A stretch of 35,230 bases of DNA, taken from positions 79,825-115,054 of the forward strand of contig NZ_RDBL01000013.1 in the NCBI RefSeq assembly GCF_008042035.1, written 5' to 3'. The notes beneath the pieces are model-generated. The model saw only the letters and a list, made by a program, of their open reading frames with translations, was not told the DNA's origin and did not search any database. Shown here one piece after another: positions 23,897 to 31,426 of the stretch. The DNA comes from Streptomyces sp. col6. Lineage in GTDB: Bacteria > Actinomycetota > Actinomycetes > Streptomycetales > Streptomycetaceae. The position numbers were made by a program, and so were the translations under genes. How positions within the stretch are numbered: the first letter of the stretch is position 1; the number at the start of each line of letters is the position of its first letter.

Positions 23897-25048
23897 GTGA
23901 CACGCAGGACAGTGCGCATCGCCATGAACGGCGTGACGGGACGCATGGGATACCGGCAGCACCTGGTGCGCTCGATCCTCGCGATCCGCGAGCAGGGCGG
24001 CCTCGACCTCGGCGACGGCGACGTGCTGTGGCCCGAACCGGTCCTCGTCGGCCGCCGCGCCCACGCCCTGGAGGAGCTGGCCGCCCGCCACGGTCTGACC
24101 GAGTGGTCGACCGACCTCGACGCGGTGCTCGCGGACGACACCGTCGACATCTACTTCGACGCCCAGGTCACCCAGGCCCGGGTGGAGGCCATCAAGAAGG
24201 CCGTCGCCGCCGGCAAGCACATCTACACCGAGAAGCCCACCGCCACGGACGTCGAGGGCGCCCTCGACCTGGCCCGCCTGGCCCAGGAGGCCGGCATCAA
24301 GCACGGCGTCGTCCAGGACAAGATCTTCCTGCCGGGCCTGCTGAAGCTGAAGCGCCTCATCGACGGCGGCTTCTTCGGCGAGATCCTCTCCGTGCGCGGC
24401 GAGTTCGGCTACTGGGTCTTCGAGGGCGACTGGCAGGAGGCCCAGCGCCCCTCGTGGAACTACCGCGCCGAGGACGGCGGCGGCATCGTCGTCGACATGT
24501 TCCCGCACTGGGAGTACGTGCTCCACGAGCTGTTCGGCCGGGTCACCTCGGTCCAGGCGCACGTCCAGACCCACATCCCCGAGCGCCGCGACGAGAGCGG
24601 AAAGCCGTACGCGGCCACCGCCGACGACGCCGCCTACGGCATCTTCCAGCTGGAGGGCGGCGCCGTCGCCCAGATCAACTCCTCCTGGGCGGTCCGGGTC
24701 AACCGCGACGAGCTGGTCGAGTTCCAGGTCGACGGCACCCACGGCTCCGCCGTCGCGGGCCTGCGCAACTGCCGCGTCCAGCACCGCTCGGTCACCCCGA
24801 AGCCGGTCTGGAATCCGGACCTCCCGGTCACCGAGTCCTTCCGCGACCAGTGGCAGGAGGTCCCGGACAACGCGGAGTTCGACAACGGCTTCAAGGCCCA
24901 GTGGGAGCTGTTCCTGCGCCACATCGTGCTCGACGAGCCGTACGCCTGGGACCTGATGGCCGGCGCCCGTGGCGTGCAGCTCGCGGAGCTGGGCCTGAAG
25001 TCCCACGCTGAGGGCCGCCGCCTGGACGTCCCGGAGCTGTCGCTGTGA
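23897..25048 (+). CDS. Gfo/Idh/MocA-family NAD(P)-dependent sugar oxidoreductase
   Basis: A 383-residue cytosolic dehydrogenase. The N-terminal Rossmann motif is GVTGRMG (residues 12-18), more like that of dihydrodipicolinate reductase than the usual GxGxxG/A. Glu112-Lys113-Pro114 (TEKPTA) is the family's substrate/cofactor lysine motif. The C-terminal alpha/beta domain has DMFPHWEYVLHELFG, where His is a likely catalytic partner. The family oxidises a sugar or polyol hydroxyl, often at C3, to a ketone, or reduces it. GTG 23897 has GAAGGGA upstream. It heads an operon with the DUF993 gene (37 bp on) and a second isomerase. The substrate is unknown; it is probably the entry enzyme of the pathway. 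Confidence 0.9.
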   Translation: MTRRTVRIAMNGVTGRMGYRQHLVRSILAIREQGGLDLGDGDVLWPEPVLVGRRAHALEELAARHGLTEWSTDLDAVLADDTVDIYFDAQVTQARVEAIKKAVAAGKHIYTEKPTATDVEGALDLARLAQEAGIKHGVVQDKIFLPGLLKLKRLIDGGFFGEILSVRGEFGYWVFEGDWQEAQRPSWNYRAEDGGGIVVDMFPHWEYVLHELFGRVTSVQAHVQTHIPERRDESGKPYAATADDAAYGIFQLEGGAVAQINSSWAVRVNRDELVEFQVDGTHGSAVAGLRNCRVQHRSVTPKPVWNPDLPVTESFRDQWQEVPDNAEFDNGFKAQWELFLRHIVLDEPYAWDLMAGARGVQLAELGLKSHAEGRRLDVPELSL

Positions 25049-25085
25049 CCAGCCGCCTTCCGCTCGGACCCCAGGAGCTCTCGCC

Positions 25086-26231
25086 GTGACCATCCATCTC
25101 CCGCAGGGCCCGTACGAACCCCGGGCCAACCCGCTCGACCTGGCCCCGGCCGGGTCGCCGCTCGCCTCCCGTACGGTCTTCTCCGCCGCGCACGTCGTGG
25201 CCGACCCGTACGCGGACGTCAGCCCGGACTCACCGGCCGCCGTCGACTGGGACGCCACGCTCGCCTTTCGCCGCCACCTCTGGTCGCACGGTCTGGGCGT
25301 GGCCGAGGCCATGGACACCGCGCAGCGCGGCATGGGCCTGGACTGGGCGGGTGCCGAGGAGCTGATCCGCCGCTCGGCCGCCGAGGCCAGGTCCGTCGGC
25401 GGGCGCATCGCCTGCGGCGTCGGCACCGACCAGCTGCCGCCGGGCCCGGCCACGCTCGCCGAGGTGCGTTCCGCGTACGAGGAACAGCTCGCCGTCGTCG
25501 AGGAGAGCGGCGCCCAGGCCATCCTGATGGCCTCCCGCGCCCTCGCCGCCGCCGCGAAGGGCCCCCAGGACTACCTGGACACGTACGCCCACCTGCTGCG
25601 CCAGGCCACCGAACCGGTCGTCCTGCACTGGCTGGGCCCGATGTTCGACCCGGCGCTCGAAGGCTACTGGGGCTCCACCGACCTGGACCTCGCCACCGAC
25701 ACGTTCCTCCAGGTCATCGCGGAGCACCCGGACAAGGTCGACGGCATCAAGATGTCGCTGCTCGACGCGGACCGCGAGATCGACGTGCGCCGCCGGCTGC
25801 CGGGCGGGGTGCGCTGTTACACCGGCGACGACTTCAACTACCCGGAGCTGATCGCGGGCGACGACCGGGGCTTCAGCCACGCGCTGCTCGGCATCTTCGA
25901 CCCGCTGGGCCCGCTGGCCGCGCACGCGATACGGGTCCTGGACACCGGTGACACGAAGGGCTTCCGTGAACTCCTCGACCCCACGGTCGAGTTGTCCCGG
26001 CACCTCTTCCAGGCACCGACCCGCTTCTACAAGACGGGCGTGGTGTTCCTGGCCTGGCTGGCCGGCCACCAGGACCACTTCACCATGGTGGGCGGCCTCC
26101 AGTCGGCCCGCTCGCTGCCGCACCTGGCGAAGGCGTACCGACTCGCCGACGGCCTGGGCCTGTTCCCGGACCCCGAGCTGGCCGAGTCCCGGATGCGCGC
26201 CCTCCTCACGGTCAACGGAGGCACCCGATGA
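25086..26231 (+). CDS. DUF993-family protein, DapA-like TIM barrel, candidate aldolase
   Basis: A 381-residue cytosolic protein that I recognise as DUF993 (PF06187), a family without a described reaction to my knowledge. Lys222 in the block VDGIKMSLLDAD matches the GIK motif that carries the Schiff-base lysine of the DapA/NAL class I aldolases. The preceding ACGVGTDQLPPG and VVLHWLGPMFDP segments sit where DapA has its TGE and tyrosine blocks, but the DapA tyrosine is not kept. A retro-aldol cleavage of a keto-sugar derivative is therefore plausible, by inference. The start is GTG with AGGAG upstream. Its stop overlaps the ATG of the next gene (ATGA), so the two are translationally coupled. 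Confidence 0.85.
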   Translation: MTIHLPQGPYEPRANPLDLAPAGSPLASRTVFSAAHVVADPYADVSPDSPAAVDWDATLAFRRHLWSHGLGVAEAMDTAQRGMGLDWAGAEELIRRSAAEARSVGGRIACGVGTDQLPPGPATLAEVRSAYEEQLAVVEESGAQAILMASRALAAAAKGPQDYLDTYAHLLRQATEPVVLHWLGPMFDPALEGYWGSTDLDLATDTFLQVIAEHPDKVDGIKMSLLDADREIDVRRRLPGGVRCYTGDDFNYPELIAGDDRGFSHALLGIFDPLGPLAAHAIRVLDTGDTKGFRELLDPTVELSRHLFQAPTRFYKTGVVFLAWLAGHQDHFTMVGGLQSARSLPHLAKAYRLADGLGLFPDPELAESRMRALLTVNGGTR

Positions 26232-27055
26232 GCGACGGCCGTCTCTCCCTCAACCAGGAGACCATCAAGCAGTGGTCGCTGCCGGAGCTGGCCGAGGGCT
26301 GCGCGAAGGCGGGCGTCGACAAGGTGGGCCTGTGGCGGGCTCCCGTCCAGTCGTACGGGGTCGGGGCGACGGCCCGGCTCCTCGCCGACCACGGCCTGAC
26401 CGTCACCAGCCTGTGCCGGGGCGGCTTCCTCACCGCCCAGGACCCGGCGGAACGGGCCCGCGCCCTGGACGACAACCGTGCCGCGCTCGACGAGGCGGCG
26501 GGCGTGGGCACGGACACCCTGGTCCTCGTCTCGGGCGGCCTCCCGGAGGGCAGCAAGGACCTGTACGGGGCCCGCGAACGCATCGCGGACGCCCTGGCCG
26601 AGCTGGTCCCGTACGCGGCGGAGCGCGGGGTGCGCCTGGCCATCGAGCCGCTGCACCCGATGTTCGCCTCGGACCGCTGCGTGGTCTCGACGCTCTCCCA
26701 GGCCCTGGACCTCGCGGAGCGCTTCCCGGCCGAGCGGGTGGGCGTGGTCGTGGACACGTACCACCTCTGGTGGGACGACCGGGCGCCCGCGCAGATCGCG
26801 CGGGCCGGTGCGGGCGGCCGCATCCACTCCTTCCAGCTCGCGGACTGGATCACCCCGCTCCCGGCGGGCGTCCTGCTGGGCCGGGGCCAGCTCGGCGACG
26901 GCAGCGTGGACTTCCGGTTCTTCCGCGAGGCGGTGGAGGCGACGGGCTTCGACGGGCCGGTCGAGGTGGAGATCTTCAACGAGGACCTGTGGGCGCGCGA
27001 CGGCGCGGAGGTCCTGGCGGAGGTGGCGGCCCGCTACGCCGAGCACGCCTGCTGA
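26228..27055 (+). CDS. Sugar phosphate isomerase/epimerase-like TIM-barrel protein (second of two)
   Basis: A 275-residue cytosolic TIM-barrel protein of PF01261. The complete divalent-metal set is visible: Glu140 (LAIEPLH), Asp176 and His179 (VVDTYHLWW), His200 (RIHSFQ) and Glu248 (VEVEIF). It could interconvert or dehydrate a keto sugar made by the oxidoreductase. It starts inside the DUF993 stop (ATGA) with GGAGG nine to thirteen bases before. It differs clearly from the first isomerase (21843-22631) and has the canonical His where that one has Gln. It is the last gene of the operon, followed by a strong terminator. Confidence 0.87.
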   Translation: MSDGRLSLNQETIKQWSLPELAEGCAKAGVDKVGLWRAPVQSYGVGATARLLADHGLTVTSLCRGGFLTAQDPAERARALDDNRAALDEAAGVGTDTLVLVSGGLPEGSKDLYGARERIADALAELVPYAAERGVRLAIEPLHPMFASDRCVVSTLSQALDLAERFPAERVGVVVDTYHLWWDDRAPAQIARAGAGGRIHSFQLADWITPLPAGVLLGRGQLGDGSVDFRFFREAVEATGFDGPVEVEIFNEDLWARDGAEVLAEVAARYAEHAC

Positions 27056-27066
27056 ACGAGGCCACC

Positions 27067-27097
27067 TCCGGGGCCCGGCTGTGCGGTCCGGGCCCCG
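27067..27097. terminator. Perfect 11-bp bidirectional terminator hairpin
   Basis: CCGGGGCCCGG (27067-27077) and CCGGGCCCCGG (27087-27097) are exact inverted repeats around a 9-base loop, located between the convergent sugar operon and lipoprotein gene. No U-tract follows, as is normal in this genus. Confidence 0.85.
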
Positions 27098-27115
27098 GGG
27101 CCGCCGGGCGGTGCG

Positions 27116-27667
27116 TCACACTCCGGCGACGGACCCGCAGGTGATGGTGCCCTCGACGGTGATCGAGTCACCCGTCGGGTCGGTCGGGCCCAGCTTCAGG
27201 CCGGACACGGTGATGACCCAGGTGCCGCCGCTCTTGCTGCCGGTGATCCCGGGTGCGGCCGTGTGCAGATAGCTCTTGCCGTCCGCCGTGGTCAGCGTGG
27301 TCATCGCCTTGTCGTCGCTCATGACGGCGGTGAACGAGGGCTTCGCGGGGGTGGCGCTGTCCGCGCTCTCCGGCGCGGTGATGGCGGCGAGCTTCCCGCC
27401 CATCACGGCGCAGCTCACGCTGTTGATCGTGACCTCGCCGCTGTCCCCGCCGCTGTAGGTGAGCTTCGCGGACCCCTTCCCGTCCCCGGCGGGCTCCGCG
27501 TTCCCCTCGTCCTTGCCGGTGTCCTTCCCGGCTTCGGCCGGCGTGCTCGCCGACGAACCGCCCGTTTCCTTACCGGAGTCCTTGCTGTCCGACGAGCAGC
27601 CCGTAAGAGCCAGCGCGGCGGCGGTGAGGGCTATGAGGGGCAGGGTGAGGGCACGGGTCGTGCGCAT
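27116..27667 (-). CDS. LpqH-like (19-kDa antigen type) lipoprotein
   Basis: A 183-residue lipoprotein anchored to the outer face of the membrane. The signal peptide ends in the lipobox LTGC (Cys24). A disordered Ser/Gly/Lys/Glu-rich linker runs to about residue 65. The folded part contains SVSCAVMGG and a terminal VEGTITCG, two cysteines spaced as in the mycobacterial LpqH/19-kDa family (PF05481), with the same beta-rich pattern between. The role of that family is unclear (surface antigen, possible carrier). The ribosome site is modest. It is monocistronic: a terminator follows it, and 92 bp without any feature separates its start from the HxlR gene. Confidence 0.8.
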   Translation of the reverse strand: MRTTRALTLPLIALTAAALALTGCSSDSKDSGKETGGSSASTPAEAGKDTGKDEGNAEPAGDGKGSAKLTYSGGDSGEVTINSVSCAVMGGKLAAITAPESADSATPAKPSFTAVMSDDKAMTTLTTADGKSYLHTAAPGITGSKSGGTWVITVSGLKLGPTDPTGDSITVEGTITCGSVAGV

Positions 27668-27759
27668 GCGGAAGCACCTTTCAGCGATCGGGAAAGACGC
27701 TCACCGTACAGGGGTTCCGCCGGCGGATGACAGGATTCCGGGGGGCGGTGGCGGCCCGT

Positions 27760-28140
27760 TCAGCGGAGGGCCGGCCCGGCCGTCTCCTCGTAGGCCTCGC
27801 GTGCGCCCTCCACCTCCGGCAGATGCGCGGCGGCCCAGGCGCAGCAGGCGGCCATGGGGGCGAGCACCGAGCGGCCGAGCGGGGAGAGGGCGTAGTCGAC
27901 GCGGGGCGGGACGCCGTCGCCGACGGTACGGGTGATCAGGCCGTCCCGTTCCATGGAGCGAAGGGTCTCGGTGAGCACCTTCGGGGTGATGCCGCGCAGC
28001 GGGACCGCGAGTTCGGAGAAGCGCCGGGGTCCGTCCTCCAGGCACCGGACGATCTTCGCGGTCCACTTGCCGCCCAGCCGGAACGGCGATTCGGTGTGGT
28101 CGCAGCCGGTGAACATGTCGGCGTCAAGAGGTTCGCTCAC
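27760..28140 (-). CDS. HxlR-family transcriptional regulator
   Basis: A 126-residue winged-helix regulator. The core FRLGGKWTAKIVRCLEDGPRRFSELAVPLRGITPKVLTETLRSMERDGLI is the HxlR domain. Cys13, in the N-terminal arm (TGCDHTE), sits where redox- or electrophile-sensing relatives such as HypR and YodB keep a reactive cysteine, so thiol-based sensing is plausible. The protein also has a CC pair near residue 99. It is divergent from an NAD(P)-binding protein gene, a common arrangement in which the regulator controls the reductase. Confidence 0.92.
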   Translation of the reverse strand: MSEPLDADMFTGCDHTESPFRLGGKWTAKIVRCLEDGPRRFSELAVPLRGITPKVLTETLRSMERDGLITRTVGDGVPPRVDYALSPLGRSVLAPMAACCAWAAAHLPEVEGAREAYEETAGPALR

Positions 28141-28154
28141 TCCGTCGAGCGTAC

Positions 28155-28168
28155 GTAACTATCGTTGC
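28155..28168. promoter_or_regulatory. Candidate HxlR operator in a divergent promoter
   Basis: GTAAC (28155-28159) and GTTGC (28164-28168) form a dyad with one mismatch around TATC, close to the GTAAC/GTTAC arms typical of HxlR-family sites. It lies 15 bp upstream of the HxlR start. A possible promoter for the rightward gene is TTGCGG at 28165-28170 with TAGCGT at 28190-28195 (19-bp spacing, longer than ideal). Confidence 0.42.
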
Positions 28169-28243
28169 GGAAACCATGGGGTGCCCGTCTAGCGTCACGG
28201 CAACGGCCCACGGACGACGCGGGCCCTGACGGGGGGACAACCC

Positions 28244-28888
28244 ATGAGCAGGATCGCTGTGTTCGGAGCCGGTGGACGCGCGGGGCGGCGGGCGGTCGCG
28301 GAGGCCGTGGCGCGGGGGCACCGGGTGACGGCCGTGGTGCGGGACCCCGCCGCGCATCCTGGGCTCGGCGGGCCAGGGGTGGACGTGGTCGCCGGAGACG
28401 TGACCGACGCGGAGAGCGTGGCGGCGGTGGCAAAGGGCCATGACGCGGCGATCGGCGCCGCGGCACGGATGGACATGCCGTCGGCCGAGTTCTTCGTGGG
28501 CGCGGCGCACGCGCTGCTGGCCGGCCTGGAGAGGGCGGGCGTGCCCCGGCTGGTGCTGGTCGGGATCGGTACGACGCTGGAGGCGGCCCCGGGCGTCATG
28601 CTCCACGACACCCCCGGCTTCCCGGCGGACGCCCGGACCTTCTCGCTCGGCCACGCGGCGGAACTGGATGTGCTGCGCGCCGCCGGGACGACCGTCGACT
28701 GGGTGGTGCTCGCCCCGCCGCCGGTGTTCCTGGACGACGAGGCCGAGCGCACCGGCCACTACCGGACGGGCGGCAACGCGCTGCTGCCGGACGCCGATTC
28801 CCTCTCGTACGCGGACCTGGCGGTCGCCCTGGTCGACGAGATCGAGACCCCGAAGCACAGCCGCTCACTGACCGCGGTGGCTTCCTGA
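28244..28888 (+). CDS. NAD(P)-binding oxidoreductase, atypical SDR/NmrA type
   Basis: A 214-residue cytosolic protein of the PF13460 kind. The N-terminal Rossmann motif GAGGRAGR (residues 8-15) follows the first strand, then VVRDP and GDVTD, which place the cofactor. The classical SDR YxxxK is absent, as usual for these atypical members that act as quinone or flavin reductases or as redox-state sensors. The ATG at 28244 has GGGGGGA upstream. It is divergent from the HxlR regulator, which suggests induction by thiol-reactive electrophiles or quinones. No co-directional partner; recD2 follows after 90 bp. Confidence 0.87.
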   Translation: MSRIAVFGAGGRAGRRAVAEAVARGHRVTAVVRDPAAHPGLGGPGVDVVAGDVTDAESVAAVAKGHDAAIGAAARMDMPSAEFFVGAAHALLAGLERAGVPRLVLVGIGTTLEAAPGVMLHDTPGFPADARTFSLGHAAELDVLRAAGTTVDWVVLAPPPVFLDDEAERTGHYRTGGNALLPDADSLSYADLAVALVDEIETPKHSRSLTAVAS

Positions 28889-28978
28889 CCGTTGCGGGGC
28901 GCCGGTGCCGCTCATGGCACCGGCGACTTCTCGGGTGCGGCCCGCGCTCTGTCGGTCCCGCCCGATACCGTCGCCTCC

Positions 28979-31297
28979 ATGTCCACCACGCCCACCGTGC
29001 CGAACATGGCCGTCCTCGAAGGCGTACTCGAACGGATCACGTACGCCAACGAGGAGAACGGGTACACCGTCGCCCGCGTCGACACCGGACGGGGGAGCAA
29101 TGACCTGCTCACCGTCGTGGGGGCGCTGCTCGGGGCGCAGCCCGGGGAGTCGCTGCGGATGGAGGGGCGTTGGGGCTCCCACGCGCAGTACGGCAAGCAG
29201 TTCGTCGTGGAGAACTACACGACGATCCTCCCCGCCACCATCCAGGGCATCCGGCGCTACCTCGGCTCCGGGCTGATCAAGGGCATCGGGCCCGTGATGG
29301 CCGACCGGATCACCACCCACTTCGGCGTGGACACGCTCGACATCATCGAGCGGGAGCCCAAGCGGCTGATCGAGGTTCCGGGGCTCGGGCCCAAGCGGAC
29401 GAAGATGATCGCCGCCGCGTGGGAGGAGCAGAAGGCGATCAAGGAGGTCATGGTCTTCCTCCAGGGCGTCGGCGTCTCGACGTCCATCGCGGTGCGGATC
29501 TACAAGAAGTACGAGGACGCCTCGATCTCCGTCGTGAAGAACCAGCCCTACCGGCTGGCCGCCGACGTCTGGGGCATCGGCTTCCTGACCGCCGACCGGA
29601 TCGCCCAGGCCGTCGGCATCCCGCACGACAGCCCGGAACGGGTCAAGGCCGGGCTGCAGTACGCGCTGTCGCAGTCCACGGACCAGGGGCACTGCTTCCT
29701 GCCCGAGGAGCGGCTGATCGCGGACGCGGTGAAGTTGCTTCAAGTGGACACCGGGCTGGTCATCGAGTGCCTGGCCGAGCTGGCGGAGGAACCGGAAGGC
29801 GTCGTACGGGAGAAGGTGCCGTCGCCCGAGGGCGGGGAGCCGGTCACGGCGGTGTACCTCGTGCCGTTCCACCGGGCGGAGATCTCGCTCGCCGCGCAGG
29901 TGCGGCGGCTGCTGCGGACGCCGGAGGAGCGGATGCCCGGCTTCGCGGACGTGGACTGGGACAAGGCCCTGAAGTGGCTCGCCGGCCGGACCGGCGCCCA
30001 GTTGGCCCCCGGGCAGGAAGCCGCCGTACGGCTCGCGCTGAGCCGGAAGGTCGCGGTGCTGACCGGCGGACCGGGCTGCGGCAAGTCGTTCACGGTCCGG
30101 TCCATCGTGGAACTGGCACGCGCCAAGAAGGCGAAGGTGGTGCTCGCCGCGCCCACCGGCCGCGCGGCGAAGCGGCTCTCGGAGCTGACGGGTGCCGAGG
30201 CGTCCACCGTGCACCGGCTGCTGGAACTGAAGCCGGGCGGCGACGCGGCGTACGACAGGGACCGGCCGCTGGACGCGGATCTGGTCGTCGTCGACGAGGC
30301 GTCGATGCTCGATCTGCTGCTCGCCAACAAGCTGGTCAAGGCGGTGGCACCCGGTGCCCACCTGCTGCTCGTCGGCGATGTGGACCAACTGCCCTCGGTG
30401 GGCGCGGGGGAGGTGCTGCGGGACCTGCTCGCGGACGGCGGTCCGGTGCCGGCGGTCCGGCTGACCACCATTTTCCGCCAGGCCCAGCAGTCGGGCGTCG
30501 TCACCAACGCGCACCGCATCAATTCCGGCGTACCGCCCCTCACTCAAGGGCTCAGCGACTTCTTCCTCTTCGTCGAGGACGAGACCGAGGACGCGGGTGT
30601 GCTCGCGGTGGACGTCGCCGCCCGTCGTATTCCGGCCAAGTTCGGGCTGAACGCGCGCCGCGATGTCCAGGTGCTCGCGCCGATGCACCGGGGCCCGGCC
30701 GGGGCCGGTCATCTCAACGGGCTGCTCCAGCAGGCGATCACCCCGGGGCGGCCCGGGGTGCCGGAGAAGCGGTTCGGCGGCCGGGTGTTCCGCGTCGGGG
30801 ACAAGGTCACCCAGATCCGCAACAACTACGACAAGGGCGAGAACGGTGTCTTCAACGGCACGGTCGGCGTCGTCACCGGCCTTGACCTGGACGAACAGCG
30901 GCTGACCGTCCTCACCGACGAGGACGAGGAGATCGGCTACGACTTCGACGAGCTGGACGAGCTGGCCCACGCGTACGCCATGACGATCCACCGTTCGCAG
31001 GGCAGCGAGTACCCCGCCGTCGTCATTCCGGTGACGAAGAGCGCGTGGATGATGCTCCAGCGGAACCTGTTGTACACGGCCGTGACGCGGGCCAAGAAGC
31101 TCGTCGTCCTGGTCGGCTCCCGGCAGGCGATCGGACAGGCGGTCCGCACGGTTTCCGCAGGCAGACGCTGTACGGCGCTGGATCACCGGCTGCGCGGAGA
31201 CGCCGACGGAGGATCATCGGTAAAAATGATCGATCAAAACGGTGGGAAACATCACGGAGGTCTTCCGGAACCGCAGTCAAGGGGGCAGGATGGCTAA
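28979..31297 (+). CDS. recD2: RecD2-type SF1B DNA helicase
   Basis: A 772-residue 5'-3' helicase for DNA repair and recombination, of the RecD2/YrrC kind that works without RecBC. The N-terminal OB-like domain is followed by helix-hairpin-helix units (LIKGIGPVMADRI, LIEVPGLGPKRTKMI). Walker A is GGPGCGKS with Lys369, motif II is VVVDEASMLD, motif III is GDVDQLPSVG, then TIFRQA. SH3 and motif V/VI blocks follow (IHRSQGSEYPAVVIP, YTAVTRAKK). The ATG at 28979 gives the normal length. The last 30 codons are much more AT-rich and look unconserved; this tail probably contains the promoter of citA. Confidence 0.93.
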   Translation: MSTTPTVPNMAVLEGVLERITYANEENGYTVARVDTGRGSNDLLTVVGALLGAQPGESLRMEGRWGSHAQYGKQFVVENYTTILPATIQGIRRYLGSGLIKGIGPVMADRITTHFGVDTLDIIEREPKRLIEVPGLGPKRTKMIAAAWEEQKAIKEVMVFLQGVGVSTSIAVRIYKKYEDASISVVKNQPYRLAADVWGIGFLTADRIAQAVGIPHDSPERVKAGLQYALSQSTDQGHCFLPEERLIADAVKLLQVDTGLVIECLAELAEEPEGVVREKVPSPEGGEPVTAVYLVPFHRAEISLAAQVRRLLRTPEERMPGFADVDWDKALKWLAGRTGAQLAPGQEAAVRLALSRKVAVLTGGPGCGKSFTVRSIVELARAKKAKVVLAAPTGRAAKRLSELTGAEASTVHRLLELKPGGDAAYDRDRPLDADLVVVDEASMLDLLLANKLVKAVAPGAHLLLVGDVDQLPSVGAGEVLRDLLADGGPVPAVRLTTIFRQAQQSGVVTNAHRINSGVPPLTQGLSDFFLFVEDETEDAGVLAVDVAARRIPAKFGLNARRDVQVLAPMHRGPAGAGHLNGLLQQAITPGRPGVPEKRFGGRVFRVGDKVTQIRNNYDKGENGVFNGTVGVVTGLDLDEQRLTVLTDEDEEIGYDFDELDELAHAYAMTIHRSQGSEYPAVVIPVTKSAWMMLQRNLLYTAVTRAKKLVVLVGSRQAIGQAVRTVSAGRRCTALDHRLRGDADGGSSVKMIDQNGGKHHGGLPEPQSRGQDG

Positions 31298-31300
31298 GTT

Positions 31301-31351
31301 CGCGGCACTCAGTGCCGCGAGTAGGTCCAATGGACGACCCCGAGTGCACTC
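31301..31351 (+). promoter_or_regulatory. Two perfect dyads in the citA leader
   Basis: CGCGGCACT (31301-31309) and AGTGCCGCG (31311-31319) are exact inverted repeats around one base, starting 3 bp after the recD2 stop. GAGTGCACTC at 31342-31351 is a second perfect palindrome that shares the AGTGC/GCACT half-sites. TGATCGATCA (31227-31236) lies further upstream inside recD2. The paired half-sites about 35 bp apart, 75-125 bp before the citA start, look like operators; the first could instead help end recD2 transcription. Confidence 0.5.
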
Positions 31352-31426
31352 TCCTGAGCCAAATGGGGGAGGGTGGAGACAGTCAGGGAACCTCGAAGAA
31401 GAGGCACTACGTCGGTGAGGGATGAC

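Noticed and set aside
31290..31418. 42-codon frame between recD2 and citA with GGGGGCAGG before its ATG
   Set aside because: Position suggests a coupled leader peptide, but only about half its third positions are G or C against nearly all in real genes here, so it is probably non-coding leader.
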